Below, in pieces: positions 34,429-43,621 of a stretch of 64,000 nucleotides of DNA (position 1 is its first letter; each line of letters opens with the position of its first letter). The notes beneath the pieces were generated by a model. It saw only the letters and a program-made list of their open reading frames with translations. It was not told the DNA's origin and made no database searches. The position numbers and the translations under genes are program-made. Source of the stretch: Palaeococcus ferrophilus DSM 13482 (GTDB lineage Archaea; Methanobacteriota_B; Thermococci; Thermococcales; Thermococcaceae); NCBI RefSeq assembly GCF_000966265.1, contig NZ_LANF01000011.1, positions 248,001 through 312,000 on the forward strand. Direction: 5' to 3'.

Positions 34429-35078
34429 GACCAACCCTCCGGGGAGTGGTTTAAAAAGGTGTCCCTCAATCCTCGCGGGGTTGAGGCGTCCCTCACCGTG
34501 AAGAAGGCGAGGGTGAGCACGTTGTCCCTAAGGAGAACGCCACGGTTGTTCCTTGAGATAAGCACGCCGAAGATGAGGCCGAAGATAAACCCTCCAACCC
34601 AGAGCGCGAGGAGGAATCCCCCAACGGTCCCGCCGCCCCTGAGAGGCACGGAAAGGACCTTGTACGATAGGGCGAAGGCCGCCAGGAAACTTCCCTCTAG
34701 GAGGAGAAGAAGCTTCACAACCTTCGAGAGCATTCCGAGCAATCGGCCGCCTCCAGTCCTCTCAATGAGCCTGGCATCGTGGTGGTGATAGACCATCAAC
34801 CTTCCAACGTTCGCCCCGCTCCTGAAGGCAAGAAAGCTAAACATCACTCCCAGGAGGGTTTGCCCCCTCAGTTCCCAGAGGGCCCAGAGACCAACGGTGA
34901 GCCATGCAAGGGTGTAAAGCTTTTCCCATTCTTTCTTCTCGTTTTCAGGGACCTTCATACCACCGATGTTTCTCAGAAATGCAGATGTTCCTTTCCTAAA
35001 GAAGCCGAGGAACAGCATCGCAACGTTGATGGAAACAAACGCGAGGAGGAGACAAAGGGATAAGATAGCCCCTATCAT
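34380..35078 (-). CDS. Predicted membrane protein, function unknown
   Basis: A 232-residue protein with about five hydrophobic helices: N-terminal (about 3-26), 55-70, 73-88, 118-138 and 150-172. A short HHHD motif (about 98) follows the third helix. The last 45 residues are polar, lack hydrophobic pattern and overlap the next gene by 49 bases in another frame; this suggests either a real overlap or a frameshift near the end. It precedes the TtuA-like gene on the same strand. No family recognised. Confidence 0.6.
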   Translation of the reverse strand: MIGAILSLCLLLAFVSINVAMLFLGFFRKGTSAFLRNIGGMKVPENEKKEWEKLYTLAWLTVGLWALWELRGQTLLGVMFSFLAFRSGANVGRLMVYHHHDARLIERTGGGRLLGMLSKVVKLLLLLEGSFLAAFALSYKVLSVPLRGGGTVGGFLLALWVGGFIFGLIFGVLISRNNRGVLLRDNVLTLAFFTVRDASTPRGLRDTFLNHSPEGWSCLSVHSASTTRGRRR

Positions 35079-35179
35079 GCCCCCACCGCGGTATGTATGG
35101 GAGGGAACACAATAAAACTTTTCCCCTCCGTACCGTGGAATAGTTTAGTGCCAACGACGCCGAGAGGGAAAGGAGCGGC

Positions 35180-36088
35180 TCACAGGCCCTCCCGCTCCCT
35201 CTTCACTATGGGCACCACATCGCGCGCAACCCTCCTCGCGCCGAAGAGGGTTATGGCATCCATAGTCCTGTAGATGGCGAGCTGGCAGCCGCTTATGCGC
35301 ACATCAATGAATTTTTTGGCCTCCATGGCCGCCTTGAGGAACTCCGCGACACTTTCGGCCCTCTCAAAGTCAAGGCCCGCTTTCTTCAACCGCTCAACGT
35401 TCAGTTCGTGGATGGTGAGAGGTTGAAGCATCATCTCATCAACACCGAGGGAAGCGGCAAGCTCCGCTATCCTCGGTATGTCCTCATCGTTTATGCCGGG
35501 CATGAAGATCGTCCTCACGACAGAGCGGACTGACTTGTCTTCCCCAACGATTTTGAGGGCGTTCACAACGTTTTCAAAGGTGTTGGCGTTGGTGATCTTT
35601 AGGTGCCTTTCCCTGCTCGCCGCGTCGAGGCTTATCATGACGAGGTCGAAGTCGAGCTTCGCCCAAAGCTCCTCCGTCAGGAGGGAGCCGTTGGTCTGGA
35701 GGTCGAGCCTCGCATCCGGGAAGCGCTCGCGGAGCATCCTGTTGACCTCAACTATCCTCCTGCTCATGAGGGGCTCCCCGTACTGGGAGACGGTTATGGC
35801 ATAGGGCCTTTCCCAGCCGTAATAGCCCGGTTTCGGCGCCTTTCCGAGTTTCACCGCTACGTTCGAGTAGCAGAATATGCAGTCGTGGTTGCACGCAGGT
35901 GTGAGCTCGTAGCTCGGGTGGTGGACGGGGTTGGGATTGCTCAAATCAAGGCCCTGACAGCCCTGACAGTGGGTGGGGAACTTCAAATCCATCACGAACT
36001 CCTTTAAAAGTCTCGCCTCTTTGTTCTCAAGGATACGGGGCTCGACCCCCATACTCCTCGCGAACTCCTCCCAGCTCATTTTCTTCAC
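35180..36088 (-). CDS. Radical SAM protein
   Basis: A 302-residue radical SAM enzyme. The cluster motif is CNHDCIFCYSN (about 66-76, CxxxCxxC); the SAM-binding region includes QYGEPLMS (the GEP motif, about 103) and LDLQTNGSLLT; later DLVMISLDAAS fits the barrel. The N-terminal pair CQGCQG (about 42-47) may bind another cluster. It starts with GTG 36088 after GGTGAGAGCCC. It lies 49 bases behind pyrK but its role is not known; the family is conserved in Thermococcales. Confidence 0.88.
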   Translation of the reverse strand: MKKMSWEEFARSMGVEPRILENKEARLLKEFVMDLKFPTHCQGCQGLDLSNPNPVHHPSYELTPACNHDCIFCYSNVAVKLGKAPKPGYYGWERPYAITVSQYGEPLMSRRIVEVNRMLRERFPDARLDLQTNGSLLTEELWAKLDFDLVMISLDAASRERHLKITNANTFENVVNALKIVGEDKSVRSVVRTIFMPGINDEDIPRIAELAASLGVDEMMLQPLTIHELNVERLKKAGLDFERAESVAEFLKAAMEAKKFIDVRISGCQLAIYRTMDAITLFGARRVARDVVPIVKREREGL

Positions 36089-36137
36089 GGGCTCTCACCT
36101 AAAGATGGCTGAGAAAAAGGGTTTAAAAAGGGGTCGG

Positions 36138-36839
36138 TCAGAGGGTTCCCCTCAAGAGTTCCCCATCAAAGACAGGCCCGTCCCTACACACGAGGTACTT
36201 TCCAAGGTTGCAGGAGCCGCAGACGCCTATACCACACTTCATGTACCTCTCAGCCGAGATTTGGACGTTTTTGTAGTCCATAACCTTCAGCACGGCCTTG
36301 AGCATTGCCTCCGGCCCGCAGGCGTAGACCTGGTCGAACTTCCCCTTTTCCTCGGCGAGTACTTCCGTTGGAAAGCCCTCCCTCCCCGCAGAGCCGTCGT
36401 CCGTGGTTATTACAACCTCGTCCACGTAGTTCTCAACGTCCATCAGCGCGAGCTCCTCCCTCGAACGGGCGCCGTAGATAAGCGTGAGATGCTCAAACTT
36501 TCCTTTATTCTGCCTCGCGAACGCATATAGCGGAGGAATCCCTATGCCGCCGCCAACGAGGGCCAGCCTTTCTCCCCTCGGGTCAAAGCCCCTCCCGTAG
36601 GGCCCCCTAATCCAGAGGTAATCACCCTCCCCGAGCTCGAACAGCTTTGTGGTGAATGACCCGACGCGCTTGACGACTATGAAGTCTTCCCACGCGAGGC
36701 TGAACGGCTTTTCACCCACACCGGGAAGCCACGCCATTATGAACTGCCCCGCCCTGAACTCTAACTTTTCATCGAACCTGAAGGCTTTAACGTCCTTCGC
36801 CACTTCCCACGTTTCCAAAAGTTCAACCCTTCGCAGCAA
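36138..36839 (-). CDS. pyrK: Dihydroorotate dehydrogenase electron-transfer subunit
   Basis: A protein of about 233 residues of the PyrK (ferredoxin reductase-like) family that moves electrons between PyrD and NAD(H). FAD-binding region: LEFRAGQFIMAW (about 26-37) and KPFSLAW. NAD-binding: ALVGGGIGIPPL (about 98-109). The C-terminal [2Fe-2S] ligands are C-G-I-G-V-C-G-S-C-N (about 203-212) and a later C (VCRDGPVFDG). The probable start is TTG 36839, after GGAGGGTGGAAG and overlapping pyrC by 17 bases; ATGs upstream lie deep inside pyrC. pyrD is not in the window. Confidence 0.86.
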   Translation of the reverse strand: MLRRVELLETWEVAKDVKAFRFDEKLEFRAGQFIMAWLPGVGEKPFSLAWEDFIVVKRVGSFTTKLFELGEGDYLWIRGPYGRGFDPRGERLALVGGGIGIPPLYAFARQNKGKFEHLTLIYGARSREELALMDVENYVDEVVITTDDGSAGREGFPTEVLAEEKGKFDQVYACGPEAMLKAVLKVMDYKNVQISAERYMKCGIGVCGSCNLGKYLVCRDGPVFDGELLRGTL

Positions 36840-38043
36840 CTTCCACCCTCCTTCCAGCGGGTTTTCCAAAGATATCATCCTCCTCCATAAGGAGCTCCCC
36901 ACGGATGAACGTCTTAACGACCTTCCCTCTCAGCTTCCGTCCCTCCCAGGGACTCCATTTGGCCTTGGTGTAGAACTCCTCAGGTTTCACCACCCACTCC
37001 CTCCTTAGGTCAACGACCGTGAAATCCGCGTCCCTCCCGACGTCAAACCCCTTATTCATTATATTGAATATCCGAATCGGGTTCGAGTGCATCTTCTCGA
37101 CTATGTCGTGGAGGCTCATGAGCCCCCTGTTTACGGCATCCAAAAGAAGGGCAACCTCCGTCTCCAGCCCCGGAATTCCAGCGGCTCCCGCTCCCTTGTC
37201 CTCGAGCGTGTGGGGCGCGTGGTCGCTCGCTATTATTGGAATTCGGGAGAGGTTTTCCCAGAGGGCCCTTCTATCTCTTTCCCCCCTCAAGGGCGGATAG
37301 ACCTTGAGCAGCGGGTTCTTCTCGAAGTCTTCCTTGGTCAGGAAGAGGTGGTGAGGGGTAACCTCGAAGCTCACCCACGGGAGAGCTTTCTCAAGTACTG
37401 CCCTTATCCCACCGGCGGTTGATACGTGGCATATGTTGAGGGGCTTCCTCAGTTTTTCTGCCGCGTTTAATGCCTTTTCTATAGCCCTGATTTCGGCCTC
37501 AGGCGGCCGCTGGGGATTTTTGCCGATGATCTCCGCGTCCTCAGCGTGAACGCTAACAACGCCCGGGGCGCAGGAGTAATCACCCTCGAAGTCCTCCGAA
37601 AATATGCCCCCCGTTGAGGCCCCCATGAAAACTTTGTAGAAGTCGGCGTTAACGCTCTTCGCCTCCCCGCAGTTCCTGCTCACGAGAAAGCCAATGGCGT
37701 AGTCCGCGTACGATTTCCCTCTGAAGAGCAGTTCCCTCATCCGGAAAGTCCGCGCGTCCATTACGGGCGGCTTCGTGTTGGGCATGTCAAAAACTACCGT
37801 TATTCCTCCGTGAAGGGCCGCCTTCGTGCCGCTTTCGATGGTTTCCTTGTTCGCCTGCTCGAAGTCCCTGAGGTGGACGTGAACGTCCACGAGACCCGGT
37901 AGAAGAACCTGCCCGCGGGGCAACCTCAGCGTCTCCTCCCCCTTCAGTTCCCCGAGGGCGATTCTGGCTATCCTCCCCTTCTCAACCCCGATGCTTCCAG
38001 TGAGTATTCTTCCCCTAAAGGCGACCTTACCGTAGAGTACCAT
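36823..38043 (-). CDS. pyrC: Dihydroorotase
   Basis: A 406-residue class I-type dihydroorotase, the third enzyme of pyrimidine synthesis, closing carbamoyl aspartate to dihydroorotate. Metal ligands: the DVHVHLRD motif (about 53-60), a histidine in NICHVSTAGG (about 200), HAED (about 167), and the catalytic ASDHAPH (about 271-277). The C-terminal KWSPWEGRKLRGKV segment is typical. ATG 38043 is taken because homologues begin MVLYGKV; an upstream ATG adds seven codons and no strong binding site favours either. It overlaps pyrK. Confidence 0.93.
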   Translation of the reverse strand: MVLYGKVAFRGRILTGSIGVEKGRIARIALGELKGEETLRLPRGQVLLPGLVDVHVHLRDFEQANKETIESGTKAALHGGITVVFDMPNTKPPVMDARTFRMRELLFRGKSYADYAIGFLVSRNCGEAKSVNADFYKVFMGASTGGIFSEDFEGDYSCAPGVVSVHAEDAEIIGKNPQRPPEAEIRAIEKALNAAEKLRKPLNICHVSTAGGIRAVLEKALPWVSFEVTPHHLFLTKEDFEKNPLLKVYPPLRGERDRRALWENLSRIPIIASDHAPHTLEDKGAGAAGIPGLETEVALLLDAVNRGLMSLHDIVEKMHSNPIRIFNIMNKGFDVGRDADFTVVDLRREWVVKPEEFYTKAKWSPWEGRKLRGKVVKTFIRGELLMEEDDIFGKPAGRRVEVAAKG

Positions 38044-38308
38044 TTCAAACACGAGCGCCCACACCGAGTTGGGAGGGTCTGTTTTTAAGCTTTATTTTGA
38101 AGTCCAAACAGGTCCCACAAGGTTTTAAGAGGTTTCTACGGAGTTTTACATGCCAATATTTTATTATGGGGAACACTCCACCTTCCTACTACCCCACCAA
38201 GCCAATAACTTATAGCAAAAACGGGAAAATTCCGTTAAGAGGTTCCATTTCGCCAGAGGGGCGGCGAATGGTGGCACAACTTTTACAGACATGAAAAAGA
38301 ACGTAAGT
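38044..38308. other. Intergenic stretch between pyrC and the dpp operon
   Basis: This stretch separates the divergent pyrC and dppA genes. Next to pyrC, GTTTTTAAGCTTTATTTTG (38081-38099) is a probable pyrC TATA region, read in reverse. The rest is AT-rich and shows no ORF above 65 codons that looks like a protein and no C/D boxes. Confidence 0.4.
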
Positions 38309-38349
38309 CTTAAATAGGGCATTCAGTGTATAATGATATGCCATTATAC
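38309..38349 (+). promoter_or_regulatory. dppA promoter with inverted-repeat operator
   Basis: The TATA box CTTAAATAG (38309-38317) is followed by a perfect inverted repeat, GTATAATG-ATATGC-CATTATAC (38328-38349), which covers the predicted start of transcription about 25 bases downstream. This is the classical place for an archaeal repressor. The leader to the ATG at 38400 is about 60 bases and contains AAACGGGGGATACGG as a weak binding site. Confidence 0.6.
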
Positions 38350-38399
38350 CCTAAACACGGCATTGTTGATAAAAAATAGCAAAACGGGGGATACGGAAA

Positions 38400-40877
38400 A
38401 TGAGAAGGACAATAAGTGTGTTGGTAGCGGCTTTGATGCTGTTTAGCATTTTCGCTGCCCCTATGCTAAGACCAGTGGCCGCAGCCACTGCAGATGACGC
38501 CAAGGCCAGGTATGAGGCCGACATTGCCTGGGCAAACGAGCGTGGCCACCTCGTGATAAGCAATGGTCCGTACATTCTTGACAAGTATGTTCCAGAGAAC
38601 CTCTACCTCAAGCTCGTCAAGTTCAACGGGGAGAGGAACGTCTTCACCGATACCCTTCCGCACGACGGTTATGCTGACGTTATTGAGTACCAGGGTGTCC
38701 AGGGTCAGGAGAACGTTATTCTCCAGATCGCCAAGGGCGAGTTCGACATGGGTATGTTCGCCTTCTCCGCCGGAACCTACAGCGGTCTCGGCGAGGACAT
38801 AACCAGCAACCTCAACCTCTTCAAGAGCGCCAGCTCATACAACGAGCTCTCGTTTAACACCTACCACGACCCTGATAAGGACGCTCCCATCGTCACCGTT
38901 GGTGACCAGGTTTACTTCAACCCCTTCGCCATTAGAGAAGTCAGGTTCGCCATGAACTGGCTCGTCAACAGGGAGTACATCGTCCAGAACATCTACCAGG
39001 GTAGCGGTGCCCCAATGCTCGGCTGTATAAGGCCCTCTCACCCGGCTGACAAGTACTTCGAGCCCGTCTACGACGCCCTTGGCCTCACCCCCGAGGGTGA
39101 CGAACAGCTCGGTATTGAGATGATTACCGAGGCCATGGAGGCCGCCAAGGACAAGGTCGCCCAGTACGGTCACGAGCTTAAGCTCGAGGGCGGCTACTGG
39201 ACCTTCGACGGCAAGCCTATCGAGATCAACTTCATCATCCGTATAGAGGACGAGAGGAAGGACATTGGTCTCTACGTCTCAAAGCAGCTCCAGAAGGCCG
39301 GATTCAAGGTTAACGAGCTCCTCTGGGACAGGCAGAAGGCAGGTGGTGTCGTCTTCGCCGAGCCGCCGAGCAACTACAAGTGGAACATCTACACCGGTGG
39401 TTGGGGTACCAGCGGTCTCCCGAGCGTCTGGATTGACGACTACACCGCCTGGTTCTACGCCGCCTGGTACGGCTACGTCCCAGGTGCCGTCGAGCCCAAG
39501 CACAAGAACACCGTTACCGTTCAGGACTTCCTCGAGGAGGTCGGCGATGGCGATGCCGACGCCGGACTCCAGGCCATAGGAGCGACCTACTACAAGAGCG
39601 CTTCCGACCTCGGCGACATGCTCCAGTGGACCGAGGAGGAACTCACCCAGCTCCTCACGCTCTTCAACGTCGAGATCAACGGCAAGACCTACACTCTCGA
39701 CAACGCCGATCAGTACTGGGACCTCCAGAAGATTTCAATGGGTATCGGTATCATGGAGAGCGCCAGGGTCTTCATCGTCGAGCAGTGGGAGTTCTACCCG
39801 GCTAACAAGCAGAGGATAAGCAAGATACTCTCAGACCCGAACGTCGGTATCGGCCAGCGCTGGAGCGTTATGAGCGCCGAGACCCCGGACAAGACCCTTA
39901 AGATCGCCCAGTTCGCCTCAACCGGTGCCCTCTTCATGAGCGCCTTCCAGCCGGTCGGCGGTCTTAGCGACGTTTACAGCGTCAGGATATGGAACCTTGT
40001 CCACGACTTTGGAGGAACCAACAACTTCGACGGTGTCTACACGCCCTACAGGTGCAAGTGGGAGCTTGAGAAGGGCGAGTTCACCGTTCCTGAGAGCGCT
40101 GTTATCTACAACCAGACAGAGGGTTGGGTTGCCGCCAACGCCGGCGAGACCGCACCCGTTAAGGTCAAGGTCACCTGCGACTTCACCGAGTGGCACAACG
40201 GCATGAAGATGAGCATAGACGACCTCAAGTACTACATCGCGTTCCTCTACACCTGGGCTTACCAGGACGGTCCGGACGACAAGTACTACGATGAGGGTCT
40301 CTCAGGTACCGCCGCCTCACTCCAGAACATCCTCGGTTTCGAGTTCACCGACGACGGTTACGTCGCCTACGGTACCTACAAGCACCCGATTGCCGACGAT
40401 ATCACCGCCGGATTCTACGTGTTCTACCCGAGCCTCCCGTGGGAGATCTACTACGCCATGGGCGAGCTCGTGGCCAACGCGAACGCTTACGGTATTGACA
40501 AGGTCTACTCCTTCAGCAGCAGTGGAGAGGGCGTCAACTGGCTCGACCTCCTCACCAAGGAGCACGTGGATGACCTCGTCACCGTCATGAAGCAGCTCGA
40601 GGCCAACAACCCGGTTCCCGCCCCAATCAGCGGCGAGACCCCGACCCCGACCCAGACCACGACCACCCAGACCACCACGACCACCGAGCAGCCCAGCGGT
40701 GAGAAGACCGTGACAGTCACCGAGACCGTCAAGGAGACCGTTACCAAGACCAACACCGAGACGATAACCCAGACCACCACCGTCACCGAGACCGCCCAGG
40801 GCGGCGTCTGCGGTCCGGCTGCCATAGGCCTCTTCGCCCTCCTGCCGCTCCTGGCGCTCAGGAAGAAGAGGGAGTGA
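38400..40877 (+). CDS. Peptide ABC transporter substrate-binding protein with CGP-CTERM anchor
   Basis: An 825-residue extracellular binding protein of the SBP_bac_5 (DppA/OppA) family for oligopeptides. The signal segment (about 2-28) precedes the mature N-terminus; the large two-lobed domain spans about 40-735; a threonine-rich, probably O-glycosylated linker (about 745-795, repeats of TTT/TETV) leads to CGPAAIGLFALLPLLALRKKRE, the Thermococcales CGP-CTERM signal that is thought to be processed and anchored at the cysteine. Its length exceeds bacterial OppA by about 280 residues. It is followed by a separate promoter and dppBCDF, so it can be made in excess over the permease. Confidence 0.93.
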   Translation: MRRTISVLVAALMLFSIFAAPMLRPVAAATADDAKARYEADIAWANERGHLVISNGPYILDKYVPENLYLKLVKFNGERNVFTDTLPHDGYADVIEYQGVQGQENVILQIAKGEFDMGMFAFSAGTYSGLGEDITSNLNLFKSASSYNELSFNTYHDPDKDAPIVTVGDQVYFNPFAIREVRFAMNWLVNREYIVQNIYQGSGAPMLGCIRPSHPADKYFEPVYDALGLTPEGDEQLGIEMITEAMEAAKDKVAQYGHELKLEGGYWTFDGKPIEINFIIRIEDERKDIGLYVSKQLQKAGFKVNELLWDRQKAGGVVFAEPPSNYKWNIYTGGWGTSGLPSVWIDDYTAWFYAAWYGYVPGAVEPKHKNTVTVQDFLEEVGDGDADAGLQAIGATYYKSASDLGDMLQWTEEELTQLLTLFNVEINGKTYTLDNADQYWDLQKISMGIGIMESARVFIVEQWEFYPANKQRISKILSDPNVGIGQRWSVMSAETPDKTLKIAQFASTGALFMSAFQPVGGLSDVYSVRIWNLVHDFGGTNNFDGVYTPYRCKWELEKGEFTVPESAVIYNQTEGWVAANAGETAPVKVKVTCDFTEWHNGMKMSIDDLKYYIAFLYTWAYQDGPDDKYYDEGLSGTAASLQNILGFEFTDDGYVAYGTYKHPIADDITAGFYVFYPSLPWEIYYAMGELVANANAYGIDKVYSFSSSGEGVNWLDLLTKEHVDDLVTVMKQLEANNPVPAPISGETPTPTQTTTTQTTTTTEQPSGEKTVTVTETVKETVTKTNTETITQTTTVTETAQGGVCGPAAIGLFALLPLLALRKKRE

Positions 40878-40970
40878 AAACTCCCCTCTACTTTCTCTTG
40901 TTTAATTTTGTCCTTGACAAACTGTTCTTCACCGTTTTAACGTCAACAGAATCTTCAACTAGTTTTAGCG

Positions 40971-41003
40971 TTTAGACCTTCGTCTAAAATAAGGTATATA
41001 AAG
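40971..41003 (+). promoter_or_regulatory. dppB promoter preceded by an inverted repeat
   Basis: TTTAGAC-CTTC-GTCTAAA (40971-40988), with perfect 7-base arms, abuts the BRE/TATA AAGGTATATAAAGC (40991-41004). The element could bind a regulator just upstream of TFB, or be a hairpin at the end of the dppA transcript. A second, weaker T-run at 40893-40915 ends dppA. Confidence 0.5.
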
Positions 41004-41078
41004 CAAGTTTTACAAAGCTGAAAAAGATAATGTCCAAAGTTGGTCGTTGAAGCAGCTTTAGCTTCGGAGGTGACGGGA

Positions 41079-42134
41079 ATGGGATACGGACGGTACCTCG
41101 CATTCAGAATTGTAAACGCCATTGTGGTGTTGATAATCGTTACCTTCCTCATCTCGGCGCTTTTCGTCAAAGCAGCCGAGGAAAGCAATCAGGCGAAAAT
41201 GCTGGAAGAACTTCTCCAATGGGAGAAGGCGGAAGGTAACAGGATAAAGCAAACCCAGGGTATGGAAGCCTTTGAACAGGCCAAGAAAGGTAAAGAGGCA
41301 GAGCTCAGAAAGAGATACGAGCTCGACAAGCCCTACTGGCAGAAGGTCATAACAAAATCCGTGCGTACGCTGAAACTTGACTTTGGAAAGACTAGTATGC
41401 CCATATTCGGAACCAACAACGTTAAGAGCATCATCGGTCAGGCCCTTCCAAGAACTATACTCCTCTTCACCACCGGAACGTTGATAGTTATCCTCATCGG
41501 TCTTCTCCTCGGTGTTAAAGCCGCAAGGGACGCGGGAAGCGTGTTCGACAGGGGACTCTCAATATTCGCGCTTCTAACCTACAGTCTGCCCATGTGGTGG
41601 ACCGGAATGCTAATGCTCCTCATCTTCGCATACAAGCTCTCACTCTTCCCGCTATCATCAATGCCAGACCCCAACCTCACGGGCATGGCCCACGTTAGAG
41701 ATTTGGCCTACAGGCTTGCCCTCCCGGTGCTCACGTACGTCTTCGTCGCCTTCGGTGGATGGGCCTGGACGACGAGGAACATCATGATAGGAACCCTCCA
41801 GGAGGACTTCATCATGGCGGCGAGGGCCAAGGGTGTTCCCGAGAGGAAGATCATCTACGGTCACGCCCTCAGGGCGGCAGCCCCGCCGATAGTCACAATG
41901 ACCATATTCTCGCTCCTCGGTTCCCTCGGAGGTGCCATCATTACGGAGAGCGTTTTCAACTGGCCGGGAATGGGAAGGCTTTACTGGACCGCCCTCCAGC
42001 AGAACGAGACCAACCTCCTCATAGGACTCACGTACTTCTTCACAATACTCTTCCTGGCTTCGGTCATAATAGCGGACATGGCGTACGGTTACCTCGACCC
42101 GAGGGTCAAGGTCGGTAGGTCAGCCAAGATGTGA
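41079..42134 (+). CDS. Peptide ABC transporter permease DppB
   Basis: A 351-residue inner permease. Helix 1 (about 9-30) is followed by an external region of about 90 residues with a charged coiled segment, then five helices (about 125-340). The cytoplasmic coupling loop is EDFIMAARAKGVPERKIIYGHAL (about 245-267), contacting the ATPases. ATG 41079 follows GGAGGTGACGGGA; an ATG 39 bases upstream lacks a site. It heads the dppBCDF operon with gaps of 9-12 bases. Confidence 0.92.
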   Translation: MGYGRYLAFRIVNAIVVLIIVTFLISALFVKAAEESNQAKMLEELLQWEKAEGNRIKQTQGMEAFEQAKKGKEAELRKRYELDKPYWQKVITKSVRTLKLDFGKTSMPIFGTNNVKSIIGQALPRTILLFTTGTLIVILIGLLLGVKAARDAGSVFDRGLSIFALLTYSLPMWWTGMLMLLIFAYKLSLFPLSSMPDPNLTGMAHVRDLAYRLALPVLTYVFVAFGGWAWTTRNIMIGTLQEDFIMAARAKGVPERKIIYGHALRAAAPPIVTMTIFSLLGSLGGAIITESVFNWPGMGRLYWTALQQNETNLLIGLTYFFTILFLASVIIADMAYGYLDPRVKVGRSAKM

Positions 42135-42145
42135 GGTGAGACGCA

Positions 42146-43612
42146 ATGAGATGGTCAGACCTTAAAGAGAGCATCGTCGAGTTCGTCTACGAGTATAAAA
42201 AAGAGAAGAGCGGTATGCTCGGAGTATTCCTCCTGTTGCTCCTCGTCGCGACGGCGGTGTTCGCACCCTACATAACCGAGCCGAACATCCCCGATAAGTG
42301 GACGAACTCGCAGGCATGGTTCGGAAACCCACAGGCCGTGCCTCCCACGTGGTTCGACATGTTCACGTCAAAGAAGCTCTCAGAGCACAGCGTGTACGAT
42401 ATCAACAGTGATAACGTGAAGATAACCCAGCTCGATGAGAAGACCGTGCTCCTCGAGGTGACCTACACCTTCGACGATAAGTACTACTACCCGCCGAAGG
42501 GCATACTCGTCTCGGGCTTCAACACCACCGTGAAGAGCAGGAGAAAGCCCGTAAAGGTTGACGTTACGTGGGTAAGGCCCGACGGAAAGGAGGTCACTAT
42601 TGTCACGAGGAAGTCCGTGAGCTCAAGCACCACCATAAACATCGGTGGAGACGGTGAGATATCCAAGGAAGTGTACAAGTGGCTCTACAAGGAGACCACG
42701 GGCCAGGAGATAAGCGACATGGACATACCCATAGACAAGGTTCTCACCTCGGACATGGTGTTCCCGCTCTTCGCGAAGGTCGAGAGCGGAATGAACCCCG
42801 ACGATATACTCTCAAACCCCGAGCCCCTCCATGGAACCTACACGCTCAAGCTCACGTTCAAGAAGCGCTACCCTGAGGATCAGATCAACTTCGAGAACCT
42901 CAAGATAGTCTTCCAGGGTAGGGTCTACGGAGCCATGGGTACGGACTACCTCGGAAGGGACCTCTGGGCAGGCCTCGTATGGGGAAGCAGGGTCTCACTC
43001 GTAATAGGTATCCTCGTGTCGGTCATCAGTACGCTAGTTGGAATAATCTACGGAGTCACGAGCGCGTACCTCGGCGGAAACGTGGACGAGCTCATGATGA
43101 GAATCAACGAGATATTCTCATCCATCCCGAGCCTTCCGATACTCATCCTCCTCGGAGCAAGCCTCAAGGGACACATAACCCTCTGGATCATCGTGGGAAT
43201 GCTCGTCCTCTTCGGATGGGTCGGGGTTGCGAGGGTTGCCAGGAGTATGGCATTCCAGATAAAGGAGCAGGTCTACGTTGAGGCGGCGAGGGCACTTGGA
43301 GCCGGCAACGGAAGGATCATCTTCAAGCACATCGTGCCCCAGCTCCTGCCGTACGCCTTCGCATCCATGGCCCTCGGTGTTCCGGGAGCCGTTATCGCGG
43401 AGGCTTCACTGAGCTTCCTTGGTCTCGGTGACCCGACCCAGGTAACGTGGGGACAGATACTCAACGCGGCCCAGACGCAGGCTGCCACGCTCAAAGGCTA
43501 CTGGTGGTGGGTGATTCCGCCCGGAATCGGAATCGCTCTGGTCGGCCTTACTTTCGTCCTCATAGGCCTGTCACTGGATAAGATACTCAACCCGAGGCTT
43601 AAGAGACTGTGA
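42146..43612 (+). CDS. Peptide ABC transporter permease DppC
   Basis: A 488-residue permease, longer than bacterial DppC because of a large external domain (about 45-265) between the first helix and the core. The core has GTDYLGRDLWAGLVWGSRVS (about 266-285), the helix-forming INEIFSSIPSLPILILLG and the coupling loop EQVYVEAARALGAGNGRIIFKHI (about 373-395). GAGGTGAGACGCA precedes the ATG. A paralogue with the same external insertion is at 32337-33596. Confidence 0.92.
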   Translation: MRWSDLKESIVEFVYEYKKEKSGMLGVFLLLLLVATAVFAPYITEPNIPDKWTNSQAWFGNPQAVPPTWFDMFTSKKLSEHSVYDINSDNVKITQLDEKTVLLEVTYTFDDKYYYPPKGILVSGFNTTVKSRRKPVKVDVTWVRPDGKEVTIVTRKSVSSSTTINIGGDGEISKEVYKWLYKETTGQEISDMDIPIDKVLTSDMVFPLFAKVESGMNPDDILSNPEPLHGTYTLKLTFKKRYPEDQINFENLKIVFQGRVYGAMGTDYLGRDLWAGLVWGSRVSLVIGILVSVISTLVGIIYGVTSAYLGGNVDELMMRINEIFSSIPSLPILILLGASLKGHITLWIIVGMLVLFGWVGVARVARSMAFQIKEQVYVEAARALGAGNGRIIFKHIVPQLLPYAFASMALGVPGAVIAEASLSFLGLGDPTQVTWGQILNAAQTQAATLKGYWWWVIPPGIGIALVGLTFVLIGLSLDKILNPRLKRL

Positions 43613-43621
43613 GGTGAGAAC

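Noticed and set aside
38466-40825. Long open frames opposite or out of phase with dppA
   Set aside because: They mirror the strong third-position bias of dppA; the dppA frame has a signal peptide, a family fold and a sorting tail.
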